This document shows positions 1 through 8,588 of a stretch of 64,000 bases of DNA, piece after piece. The notes beneath the pieces were generated by a model. That model saw nothing but the letters and a program-made list of their open reading frames with translations. It ran no database searches and was not told where the DNA came from. Made by a program: the position numbers and the translations under genes. Position 1 is the stretch's first letter; each line of letters opens with the position of its first letter. The stretch is from Lithodes maja (lineage: Eukaryota > Arthropoda > Malacostraca > Decapoda > Lithodidae): the NCBI GenBank assembly GCA_037953745.1, contig JBAKBP010001597.1, forward strand, positions 1 through 64,000, written 5' to 3'.

Positions 1-339
1 CTACTACTACTGCTACTACTACTACTACTACTACTGCTACTACTACTACTACTACTGCTACTACTACTACTACTACTACTACTGCTACTACTACTACTAC
101 TACTGCTACTACTACTACTACTACTACTACTGCTACTACTACTACTACTGCTACTACTACTACTACTGCTACTACTACTACTACTACTACTACTACTGCT
201 ACTACTACTACTACTACTACTACTACTGCTACTACTACTACTACTGCTACTACTACTGCTACTACTACTACTACTACTACTACTGCTACTACTACTACTA
301 CTGCTACTACTACTGCTACTACTACTACTACTACTACTG

Positions 340-370
<31 letters not shown>

Positions 371-371
371 A
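1..371. repeat. (CTA)n microsatellite with CTG interruptions
   Basis: At least 370 bp of CTA/ACT trinucleotide repeat interrupted by CTG/GCT units, running off the left edge. It abuts directly the 3' end of the minus-strand retroelement at 372-2578, with no poly(A). The same repeat resumes on the element's other side. Confidence 0.95.
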
Positions 372-2578
372 TTGGTTTTTATTTAATATTGTTCATACAT
401 TTTATTTTACAAGCATCAGATATTACTATTCAACACCATGCAACTTCAATCCAGTCTCCTTCCTATGCGACCCTCTGCCACTGCTGCCTCGTAGTCCACT
501 TCTGCCACCGTCGCTGGTTGTGGTGCAGACAATCTTGTTCCCCGCAGGCATAGTAGTGCTGATCTGAGCAACGAGAAAGATAGACGGCACCTCATCCAGG
601 CTACAACGTGGCTCCTGGGCTGTTTCTTCTTCTCTGCGATGATCTCTGCAAGCCTTGAATAGAAGCACTGGGCCCTAGGTCCCATCCCTCCAGATGTGGT
701 GAAGACTAGTGGGGTAAAGCTGCCATGTTCAATATTTAAGATCCTTTCCCCATATGCCCTGACCTTCTCTTGTTCATTCCTCTTGTGTGCAGCCTCCAGA
801 GACAGCCCGCTGTAGCTATGGGCCATTGGGTCGAATATTCTTACGTCAAAGAATGCTCGCTGTGCTCTTGTCCAAAAACTTCTTGCACTAACGTCCACTC
901 GTGCTTCGTTGGATGTGTTGGCCGTCCTGTGCTGCAAGATCTCTCCCTCCAAGGGAATAAGTGATGGTTCGCGCACCACATCTCGACACACCTCCCTGAG
1001 CATGTTCGCCGTTACATCTCTTACTTCATCGTGCCTGATGCTGATGAATCCTCCCTTCTTACATATCATGCTGTGGTCTGCATCGTTGTTGATTCCACAA
1101 ACGCATCGATCGGGCAGTCCTTCAATCGGCCAATCATACCTCAGTGCAATAGCATCATTAAATTCTTGTTTGTTTAGATTGAAGCCTTTTGCCTTGATTG
1201 GTAGTGTTGTCAGCCAATTTGAAGCACCCGTTTCTTGTGCTATTTGTACTTTTCTTGTTAGTCTCGGGGAAAGTTGTCGCATCAATTGTGCCAGGTCATT
1301 TTTCTGTGAGTTTTGCCTCTCTGACGTGATGGTCTTTCTGATGTTGTAGATGTCCGCCTGGTCCACTTCGCCGTCAGGATCTTGCGCTACGATGCGTACA
1401 GTGAGAGATTCTGTTATCTTTACTGAGTTCTCGTGTTCCGTTGTCGCCCTCCTCACCGGATTGATGATTCCAAGCCCTCCTAACCTAGGAGGAAGTGCGA
1501 GCAACTCCCTCTCTGTAGCATTTGGGGTGTGGGACTTCATCCAAGCTGGGATGAGTTTGTCTCTGATGGCATCTTCTAGCGGTTGAAGTTGTGGACTCAC
1601 GTTTGGAATGGTACGCATCAAGTAGGTCCAGCGGTGTTTGACCCCATATGTGAATGCCGAATATGCAGCCTGTGGTTCCGTCTTTGCAATTTTGGCTAGT
1701 ATTTCTATTTCGTTTACCCACTCTCTGACCTTCTCTTCCATGTATTGCTTCTTGAACTCTTCTGTGCCAATCACTGCCCCTAGATGACGCTGTCCGTCCT
1801 TTGTTACGACCACTTCACTACCGTTGAAAGCTTCTAAGGCATTTTCGTAATGTTCTGCTTTTACTATCAGTATAGACTTACTAGCATTTGGAAAGTATCC
1901 TATTTCTGGTCCCACTTGTGATACTTGCTCCCACCAGCTCTTGAGATCATTGACTTTCCCTGCTCCAGTGAGATCATCTGCATAGGCCGCCTGCTTAACA
2001 TGTGTCGTCTCATGTCTTGTTAATGATAGCAACACCGAGAGACCTAATGCGTACATCGCCATTGCTACTGGGTCCCCTTGTGTGGTTCCTTCCATTGATT
2101 TCAGTGTCGTTCCACGTCGTGAGTTTTGGTTGTTTACTATGAAGAGGTCTGCAGGCTGTTTATAGGTATTCTCTACATAGGTGGCTAAGCTGGGGCATTT
2201 TACCTTGATGTTGTGAATTGCTGTCTTTCTGTTGATGGTGTTAAAGGCATTTGATGCATCCACTAACAGCACGGCTTCACATTCTTCTTGCTCATATATT
2301 TCTCTTATTGCATGAATTGCTGCCTCTCCCCCTGCTTGGTGGCCAGCACACACTTGGAGATTTCCAGCCGCTGACCGCACATCGTCCTTCACCACCTCCA
2401 TTATGCATTTTCCGATGATTCTTCTCAACACTTCACCCACCCCTACAGGTCTGCACCCTGGATTCTTGTCCAATGGTATTAGACGACAAGCTGTGTAGGC
2501 CTCCAAGTGTTGACAATCTTGAGTGGCCATTTTTCTTGCAAGATCTGCCAGCGCCCTGCGTAAGTCGGTCGCTGCAAC
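372..2578 (-). mobile_element. 5'-truncated non-LTR retroelement inserted in (CTA)n
   Basis: Both edges abut the same trinucleotide repeat, so the element seems to have inserted into a pre-existing tract. The 3' side (left) has a short UTR with an AATAAA signal about 10 nt before the repeat. The 5' side begins abruptly inside the coding region. The clade could not be named from sequence alone. Confidence 0.75.
446..2569 (-). CDS. Reverse transcriptase with a C-terminal restriction-like endonuclease candidate (5'-truncated)
   Basis: The frame starts without its natural N-terminus. RT motifs are readable: RPVGVGEVLRRIIGK, motif A VLLVDASNAFNTIN, motif B EGTTQGDPVAMAM, and motif C AAYADDLTGAG. 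No upstream apurinic endonuclease is present in what remains. After the thumb (LALPPRLGGLGIINP) comes a zinc-knuckle-like stretch CVCG..H....C, an RHDEVRD motif, then VDVSAR and FFDVRIF, whose two Asp residues are about 16 apart. That order (zinc knuckle, RHD, D...D) resembles the restriction-like endonuclease of R2-type elements, which is inference. The frame continues uninterrupted to TAA/TAG beyond RIGRRLD. The long open frame up to 3565 that joins it to robo exons through poly-Val is an accident of the microsatellite. Confidence 0.75.
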   Translation of the reverse strand, partial: TDLRRALADLARKMATQDCQHLEAYTACRLIPLDKNPGCRPVGVGEVLRRIIGKCIMEVVKDDVRSAAGNLQVCAGHQAGGEAAIHAIREIYEQEECEAVLLVDASNAFNTINRKTAIHNIKVKCPSLATYVENTYKQPADLFIVNNQNSRRGTTLKSMEGTTQGDPVAMAMYALGLSVLLSLTRHETTHVKQAAYADDLTGAGKVNDLKSWWEQVSQVGPEIGYFPNASKSILIVKAEHYENALEAFNGSEVVVTKDGQRHLGAVIGTEEFKKQYMEEKVREWVNEIEILAKIAKTEPQAAYSAFTYGVKHRWTYLMRTIPNVSPQLQPLEDAIRDKLIPAWMKSHTPNATERELLALPPRLGGLGIINPVRRATTEHENSVKITESLTVRIVAQDPDGEVDQADIYNIRKTITSERQNSQKNDLAQLMRQLSPRLTRKVQIAQETGASNWLTTLPIKAKGFNLNKQEFNDAIALRYDWPIEGLPDRCVCGINNDADHSMICKKGGFISIRHDEVRDVTANMLREVCRDVVREPSLIPLEGEILQHRTANTSNEARVDVSARSFWTRAQRAFFDVRIFDPMAHSYSGLSLEAAHKRNEQEKVRAYGERILNIEHGSFTPLVFTTSGGMGPRAQCFYSRLAEIIAEKKKQPRSHVVAWMRCRLSFSLLRSALLCLRGTRLSAPQPATVAEVDYEAAVAEGRIGRRLD

Positions 2579-2579
2579 T

Positions 2580-2613
2580 CCGACTACTACTACTGCTACT
2601 ACTACTACTACTG

Positions 2614-2648
<35 letters not shown>

Positions 2649-2727
2649 GCTACTACTACTACTACTACTACTACTACAACTACTACTACTACTACTACTG
2701 CTACTACTACTGCTACTACTACTACTG

Positions 2728-2758
<31 letters not shown>

Positions 2759-2759
2759 A

Positions 2760-2792
<33 letters not shown>

Positions 2793-2893
2793 GCTACTAC
2801 GAATAATATTAATAATAATAATAATAATAATAATGATAATAATAACAATGAGACTAATAATAATAACAATAAGACTAATAATAACAACACTAC
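2580..2893. repeat. (CTA)n followed by (AAT)n microsatellite
   Basis: CTA repeat with GCT and ACA variants to about 2802, then AAT/AAC-rich repeat to 2893. It adjoins the donor side of robo exon Ig3b. It produces spurious poly-Thr, poly-Leu and poly-Val open frames in several phases. Confidence 0.95.
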
Positions 2894-2901
2894 TAACTTA
2901 C

Positions 2902-2999
2902 TATATACGGTGAGAGTAGCGTTGGTCCTAGCAGTGCCCACGACATTAACAGCCTCACAAACGTACGTGTCCTCGTCCCCAGGCGTCACTTCACCCAGT
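2902..2999 (-). CDS. robo: Roundabout receptor exon: second half of Ig domain 3
   Basis: Encodes LGEVTPGDEDTYVCEAVN, then VVGTARTNATLTVY, closing Ig3 with D.DTYVC and a final strand TLTVY. The acceptor is TTGTTATTCAG and the donor is ATATA/GTAAGTTAG. Reading frame continues on paper into the neighbouring (CTA)n repeat as poly-Val/Leu, but the donor stops the real exon here. The exon for Ig4 would lie left of the window, so the gene is incomplete at its 3' side. Confidence 0.93.
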
Positions 3000-3206
3000 C
3001 TGAATAACAATACAGAAGGAAATATATTAAAATGTAAACCTTGCACACAAAAAAACAGGAATGGCATTATATAAAGACGAAAGAAGCTATCAAAATCACT
3101 ATGAGGAAATAAAGATTTAGCAAAAAATATATTTGAAATAATAAACAAACAAAATCGCAGTGAAATGGTTAAGTTAATTATTTGCAATGCTATGTGGTTT
3201 CCTGAC

Positions 3207-3375
3207 CTGAGTGTGTGGTCGTCCAGTAACTCGGTGCGATCCTCCGGCAGTGGTCCCTTCAGGCGCCTCCACGACACTTGAGGGGGAGGGTCCCCGCTTA
3301 CCTGGCACTCAAACTCTACCTTCCGGTCCGTCAGAGTCACTGTATCACGTGGACCTCGAAGGAAACTCGGCTTGA
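3207..3375 (-). CDS. robo: Roundabout receptor exon: first half of Ig domain 3
   Basis: Encodes KPSFLRGPRDTVTLTD, RKVEFECQVSGDPPPQ, VSWRRLKGPLPEDR and TELLDDHTL, matching the Robo Ig3 opening (KP.F...P.D block, Cys in EFECQVSGDP, Trp in VSWRR). The acceptor is TCTTCCCCCAG and the donor is CTCAG/GTCAGG. It ends with AG of a split Arg codon completed by the next exon. Frame and phase match both neighbours. Confidence 0.94.
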
Positions 3376-3729
3376 CTGGGGGAAGAAAAGTTAATACAAA
3401 ATATTGGGCGGATTGGATAATATAGACAAATACTTTATCAATGCTAACAATTTGTACAGTTGGCCAAATAAGTTGCGTCTCCGCTGACATTACGTTTTGC
3501 TCGCTGTATGCTGCATTAATGTAGCCATGACCAGCAACAAGAATTAAGGTGAAAATAAACACCATGTGACAAAGAGCATTTTATTGACAACGTTTCACTA
3601 TTATAGCATCATCAGGCCAATAGAGCCATATGCGAAACTTTGTTAATAAAGTGCTCTTCCTCACATGGTGTATATTTTTATTTTGTCTACTTTTCGAAGT
3701 ATATTTTTATCAAGAATGAAGGCACTTAC

Positions 3730-3860
3730 TATGTACATATAGGTTGATGGGATCTGTTGTTTTGGACCCTGCCACATTCCAGGCCTCACATGTGTACTGC
3801 CCACCATCACTCTGCTGCACGTCACGGATCACCAAGGTGCCCTCGTCCACAACCTCGTGT
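3730..3860 (-). CDS. robo: Roundabout receptor exon: second half of Ig domain 2
   Basis: Encodes HEVVDEGTLVIRDVQQ, SDGGQYTCEAWNVAGS and KTTDPINLYVH, the end of Robo Ig2 with the second disulfide cysteine (QYTCEA) and the D.G.Y.C motif. The acceptor is TTTTTCCGTAG and the donor is CATA/GTAAGTG. It begins with A completing the split Arg codon and leaves one base (A) that joins TC of the next exon as Ile. The intron toward the first half of Ig2 is about 1.6 kb and holds (TC)n runs and a SINE. Confidence 0.93.
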
Positions 3861-3959
3861 CTACGGAAAAACATATATACAGTATTTGTTAGACAGTGGT
3901 AGATCGATGTTTTCTGTGGAGATTATGCATGTATGTACGTATATACTCAGGCACATAGC

Positions 3960-4168
3960 CCATAGCTGAGAACCACCATGCACTCCTTGCTCAATAGCTG
4001 GGTTAGGGTTGGTGCCCTTACGTATCAGGGGCTTCAGTGAACAGTTGCCACAAATTGCTCTACCACAGCACTGGCATCTGCCAAATAGCACACTGGCTGG
4101 CCCGAGATTCGAACCCTCGACCTCACGGTTTGCAGGCGAGTGTTCTAACAACCGCGCCACGGCCTGTG
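3960..4168 (-). mobile_element. tRNA-derived SINE
   Basis: Read on the minus strand it begins with a tRNA-like head: box A TGGCGCGGTTGTTAGAA and box B GGTTCGAATCTCGG, spaced as in a tRNA, followed by an unrelated body ending near TGGTGGTTCTCAGC. No cloverleaf acceptor end was confirmed, so it is a SINE rather than a tRNA gene. It lies in the robo intron between the Ig2 exons. Confidence 0.7.
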
Positions 4169-4282
4169 GCCGTAATCTTTAACACATGAGTAAACTGTGT
4201 ATCCAGGAAGAAATGTTATAATTCATATTTTTTCACCAACCAACTTTACTTCTAAACTTAATTAATGAAATCAACAAATACA

Positions 4283-4350
4283 TGTGGCACTCCAAGGACT
4301 CAAACCTAGGATACTCACACCTGATACACGAGAGCTAAGTCCTTCACAAA
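4283..4350 (-). mobile_element. tRNA-like SINE fragment
   Basis: On the minus strand CTTAGCTCTCGTGTATCAGG and then GGTTTGAGTCCTTGG resemble a degraded box A/box B tRNA head. Short and diverged; only suggestive. The rest of 4351-4700 holds nothing recognisable. Confidence 0.35.
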
Positions 4351-4703
4351 CTAGCTTCAATGTATCCCAACTCCTGAACACGGTGGTACAGGCAATCACG
4401 TTACGCCAACCTGACAATGTGTTGCATATCAGTATTATCTCTTTTACTTTTAAGCAAGTTTCCAGGATACATTTTACAAACGGTAAATGGCCGAATGTAA
4501 AGAGATTGACTTGATTTAAAGGAAATGTTTGTTTTCACATCCACAGTATACGGTAATTACATATAGGTCTATCTATCTGCATTTTCGAATATATTGAGAG
4601 TTTTGATAAGTGTATCTATGATTGTTAAGTAACCCTTGCCAATAAAAAGGATGTCTGTGTCTGAGCTTGACATTGCAATTACCCCCTCCTCTGCAATCTA
4701 TCC

Positions 4704-4708
<5 letters not shown>

Positions 4709-4778
<70 letters not shown>
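4709..4778. repeat. (TC)n microsatellite
   Basis: About 70 bp of pure TC dinucleotide repeat in the intron between Ig2 exons. A second tract of about 56 bp lies at 5047-5102. Between them no gene or element was recognised. Confidence 0.95.
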
Positions 4779-4781
<3 letters not shown>

Positions 4782-5042
4782 CTCCTTATCTGTTTTCCCT
4801 CATTTACCTTCATATCATTTATTTCCTACCAAGCGTTTCATGTCTCCCTTATTCTTCTTATCTGGTTGCCTACCCCTCCCTTGTTATCTCATACTTGTGT
4901 GGTGTTATCTTTAGCTGTCCTCTCTCTAATTACTGTTATCTCTATCTCTCCTTCACATGCAATCCTGGGCTTATGCACGCTGTTTATTTAATTTGTTCCT
5001 TGCATATATTTTGGATCTTTTAAGAGAATATATATTCCTGTC

Positions 5043-5046
<4 letters not shown>

Positions 5047-5102
<56 letters not shown>
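5047..5102. repeat. (TC)n microsatellite
   Basis: Pure TC repeat. The following 5103-5486 is unique-looking intron ending in a degraded relic of the accession-like motif CCGTCGCTGGTAT..GGGTTA seen in MITE family 3. Confidence 0.95.
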
Positions 5103-5107
<5 letters not shown>

Positions 5108-5486
5108 CTGGCTCCTTCTTAACCCCTACTGTACCATGGCATAGTAGATATAAGTGTACCCTCCAGTACCAGACTTGTTGCCATAATCAACGAGACAACA
5201 CTCTCTCAGCTCAAGAGTTGGTGAGTAACTGAGCCAGCTGGCCCGAGTAGCTGAGAGGGAGCATGAGTAGTGCTGCCAACTCCTCACAGCAGTGCCTACA
5301 AGTCATCTTAGCAGCTCCTGCTAGATATTACCAGAACTAGCAGGACGGTTGAGAGCCGTTGCTGGAATTGGTGAATAACTTTTTTACTGACGGCTCTGTG
5401 CCGTCGCTGGTATAGTAAGGGTTAAGCTGCCTAAAATCGTCCTAATATAGATAGAATTCAGAAGGGGTTAAAAAAACTTGTCTTAC

Positions 5487-5640
5487 CTGTGCGACTCCGG
5501 AACCTTGATGACCTGACCATTCCGGCGCCAGCGGATGAGTGGCTCCGGGTGACCTTTGGGCGGCACACACTCCAGCAGGGCCGACTCTCCCGCCGCCACC
5601 ACTGTGTCCGCGGGGCTTGAACGGAAGTCGTCCCGCAACA
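5487..5640 (-). CDS. robo: Roundabout receptor exon: first half of Ig domain 2
   Basis: Encodes VLRDDFRSSPADTVV, AAGESALLECVPPKG and HPEPLIRWRRNGQVI, almost diagnostic for the start of Robo Ig2 (the LRDDFR..P.D block, Cys in LLECVPP, Trp in IRWRR). The acceptor is ACTTATTTTCAG and the donor is CACAG/GTAAGA. Phase is consistent with both neighbours: it begins with TG completing a GTG codon and ends with AG, completed by A of the next exon to give Arg. In Robo proteins Ig1 and Ig2 bind Slit, so this exon lies in the ligand-binding part (established for the family, not shown here). Confidence 0.95.
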
Positions 5641-5724
5641 CTGAAAATAAGTAACACCCCGTTCTTAACATTAATCATCAATTACAAACCCCAATGTACT
5701 TGAATAAACTAATGAAAGCATATG

Positions 5725-5785
5725 GTCCTCCCGGGATTCGAACTCGGGACACCACACCCAGAACATAAGCACCTAACCCATAACA
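5725..5785 (-). mobile_element. tRNA-like SINE fragment
   Basis: Minus strand reads GGGTTAGGTGCTTATG and then GAGTTCGAATCCCGGGAGG, a good box B with a weak box A. No body or tail could be followed. Probably the head of a SINE. Confidence 0.4.
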
Positions 5786-5814
5786 GAAAAAAACCCACAG
5801 GTTACAAAATGTTA

Positions 5815-6035
5815 ACTAACCCATTTAATACCGGTGACGACATTTCCATTAGAATCTGGTAACTATTTGACGATTTCATTCATCTTTGGAAGGATGTCGA
5901 TCAATTAAAGGGCTAAAGGTTATCAAAATTTATCCTTTTAGCTACCATATAAATTATGCTTCATAAAATTGTCCTAATGTAGTAGAAATCAATAAATGAG
6001 ACGTCACCGGTACTGTAAGGGCTAATGAGGTTGGT
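5815..6035. mobile_element. MITE family 3 (ACCGGTGACG termini)
   Basis: About 220 bp with inverted ends: it starts AACCCATTTAATACCGGTGACG-like and ends CGTCACCGGTACTGTAAGGGCTA. Internal arms contain CTATTTGACGATTT and AAAATTGTCCTAATG, which recur in the copies at 14157, 20986 and 56425. No coding capacity. Confidence 0.65.
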
Positions 6036-6124
6036 CTTAAATATTTGCCAAAGAAAAACCTTTCTAATCTGAAGCAAATTTTCAGCTGGTATCCAAAGGA
6101 AAGGTCAGGAAGTAACTACTGTAG

Positions 6125-6610
6125 ATGGAAATGATTCAGGAAAAACTATTCTGTATGTATATATCACTCTCGTATCAGAAGACAATCATGAAGAACGCGG
6201 ACTATGAGCAGAGGTTAAGGACACTGGGACTTCCGGCACTGGCATATAGGAGAAAGAGAGGGGAAATGATAGAGACTTTTAAGATAGTGTCAGGAAAGTA
6301 TGATGAGGATGTGCGTATAAGAAAATTTACAGGGAAAGGAATTGGCTTGAAAAGGCAAAGAACTCTTTTTGTGATAGAGTGGTAAATGAGTGGAACGCAC
6401 TGCCCCAGTATGTAGTCGATTCCAAATCAGTAAGGAAGTTTGAAAGTAATCTTGATAAAGCATGGGGAAGACAAGATTTGAAGTTTAATTACAAAGCAAA
6501 AATACAGAATAGTAAAAATGTTGCGTCTGCTACCGCCGCCGCCAACACCGTGAACGACCGCAGCAGTGCAAGTACTGGCACTGAGCTGGATACACAGGCC
6601 TAGTTTGCCT
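6125..6610 (+). pseudogene. C-terminal relic of a LINE reverse-transcriptase protein
   Basis: Two overlapping frames give YEQRLRTLGLPALAYRRKRG and EMIETFKIVSGKYD, then, after a frame change near 6380, VNEWNALPQYVVDSK and SVRKFESNLDKAW. This is the C-terminal tail typical of CR1/L2-type LINE ORF2 proteins (RR.RGDMIE.FKI; VV.EWN.LP..VV...S...FK..LD). A stop (TGGTAA) and shift separate the halves, so it is dead. The 3' part downstream (6610-7120) shows no further recognisable feature. Confidence 0.65.
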
Positions 6611-6671
6611 TTTTCCAGAGGATCTACTGTAAGAAACTGTAAGAAGAAATTAAATCTTTCAAATAATCTCA

Positions 6672-7120
6672 AGTATTTGGTTGTTAATCTACAGTACCGG
6701 TAGGTTATTTAGTTCCTATTAACTTGTCAATGTATTTACAAACTGAAACACACATATTTAATATCATAAATTTGATATTTAGTTAATATAACAAAGGACT
6801 TATTTTACAATACTGTAAAATTCTGTTCACACTGATATCTGACGTGTGCTTGTCATTCAATTTGCCAGTATTTCAAGTTATGTGAGTGACTTCCTTCCTA
6901 CACTGCACATGGATTTTAGATAAGTTCTTTTGCTGCATTGGGGTAAATAATCTTTACACTTGTGGATAATACTTATCTATGATATCATTGTATAGATATT
7001 GAGCTTAACCTGAGGACTGCAGGAAACCACACTTGGGGCTTCAGTGAAAGACTGCGAAAAGCCACACTTGAGGCACGGTATTAAGCACATACAAAATAGG
7101 GTCGTTTCCCTCCTCATCTC
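6672..7120. other. Intron sequence without recognised features
   Basis: Moderately AT-rich single-copy-looking sequence, ending in a short (CACCT)n repeat at about 7121-7150. No gene, RNA or element was recognised. Confidence 0.6.
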
Positions 7121-7180
7121 ACCTCACCTCACCTCACCTCACCTCACCTCTCTCTCTCTCTCACACAGACTCACACCCTA

Positions 7181-7277
7181 ACCTGCTATCTCCAAAGTGG
7201 CATTATTGGAAGTGACTGTGCTCACTTCATTGTTGGCCTGGCACCAGTAGACTCCCCTGTTTCACACACACACACAC

Positions 7278-7308
<31 letters not shown>

Positions 7309-7560
7309 CATGCTAACCTACTATCTCCAAGGTGGCATTATTGGAGGTGACGGTGCCCACTTCATTGTTAGCCTGGCACCAGTAGACTCCCGCGCCGTCC
7401 TCCTTCATCTCTCTCTCTCTCTCTTACACACATACACACACTAACCTGCTATCTCCAAAGTAGCATTATTGGAAGTAACAGTGCACACTTCATTATTAGC
7501 CTGGCACCAGTAGACTCCCATGTCGTCCTCCTTCTTCACCTCCCCTCCCTCCCTCCCTTC

Positions 7561-7626
<66 letters not shown>

Positions 7627-7764
7627 TACACACACACAGACTAACCTGCTATCTCCAAAGTAGCATTATAGGATGTGACGGTGCCCACTTCATTATTGGC
7701 CTGGCACCAGTAGACCCCCGCGTCGTCCTCCTTCTCCCCCCCCCCCTCCCTCCCTCCCTCCGAC

Positions 7765-7803
<39 letters not shown>

Positions 7804-8083
7804 AACCTGCTATCTCCAAGTTGGCATTATTGGAGGTGACGGTGCCCACTTCATTATTGGCCTGGGACCAGTAGACCCCCGTGTCGTCCTATTTCTCCCC
7901 CCCCCCCTCCCTCTCTCCCTCCCTCTCTCTCTCTCTCTCTCTTTTCTCTCTCTCTCTCTCTCTCTCACTAACCTGCTATCTCCAAGTTGGCATTATTGGA
8001 GGTGACGGTGCCCACTGCATTATTGGCCTGGCACCAGTAGACCCCCGTGTCGTCCTCCTTCTCCCCCCCCCCCCCCCCTTCCC

Positions 8084-8144
<61 letters not shown>

Positions 8145-8228
8145 AACCTGCTATCTCCAAGTTGGCATTATTGGAGGTGACGGTGCCCACTTCATTATTG
8201 GCCTGGCACAAGTAGACCCCCGCGTCGT
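7181..8228 (-). repeat. Array of partial robo exon Ig1b copies separated by microsatellites
   Basis: Seven copies of the 3' end of robo exon Ig1b begin near 7181, 7314, 7441, 7641, 7803, 7970 and 8143. Each runs from the donor (CTAACCTGCTATCTCCAA on the plus strand) through codons for the NNEVGTVTS and VYWCQAN region to about the GTCGTCC position, then dissolves into a C-run and (CT)n or (CA)n tract. Unit spacing is about 130-200 bp. Copies differ by point changes from the true exon at 12382-12551. None has the exon's acceptor or its first 70 bp, so they are not treated as exons. The seventh is cut by the CR1 insertion at 8229. Confidence 0.88.
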
Positions 8229-8561
8229 TTAAGGAGAAGTCATCAAGGATCATCGTCTCAGGATCGTCCCCTGGCTTGGTGTAGAGAGCCGATTTTACAA
8301 CATAGCCACCAGCACAAATCGTTGTCTAGCAAACCTCTGCAGGAAGGGAAACGTGGGATTCGTCGACACCTGGGACAATTTCTACTACGATGACTATTTG
8401 TTTTCGGACGATGGAGTTCATCTGAACCAGGTGGGAGCAGCACGTTTTGGGCGTCTTCTCAACGATGCGGTGAAGGATTTTCGGAGAAGAAATCGACTCA
8501 GCACAGGACAACCAGGAAGGAGGACCGAAGACAGCGAGGACGGCAACCTGCGAAGTAATTA
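8229..8561 (+). pseudogene. CR1 ORF1 C-terminal remnant (esterase domain end)
   Basis: Contains the end of the SGNH-esterase region: NVGFVDTWDNFYYDD-type sequence, the DDGVHLN block with the catalytic Asp/His, and VGAARFGRLLNDAV. Compared with copy B, one base is missing after ATCGTCTCAGG (near 8262), which shifts the frame, and the catalytic Ser block lies beyond the truncation. Not functional. Confidence 0.85.
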
Positions 8562-8588
8562 AATGCTAATCCGTCAAGAACCGCGAAT

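Noticed and set aside
446..3565. One 1039-codon minus-strand frame
   Set aside because: It fuses robo exons, intron and a retroelement through a CTA repeat read as poly-Val/Leu. Splice sites and the element edges show separate features.
3960..4168. tRNA gene
   Set aside because: Boxes A and B are present but attached to a SINE body, and no paired acceptor stem was seen. The same applies to 16890-17216.
7181..8228. Dscam-like alternative exons in robo
   Set aside because: The copies lack the first part of the exon and an acceptor with a pyrimidine tract on the minus strand. The preceding sequence is GA repeat.
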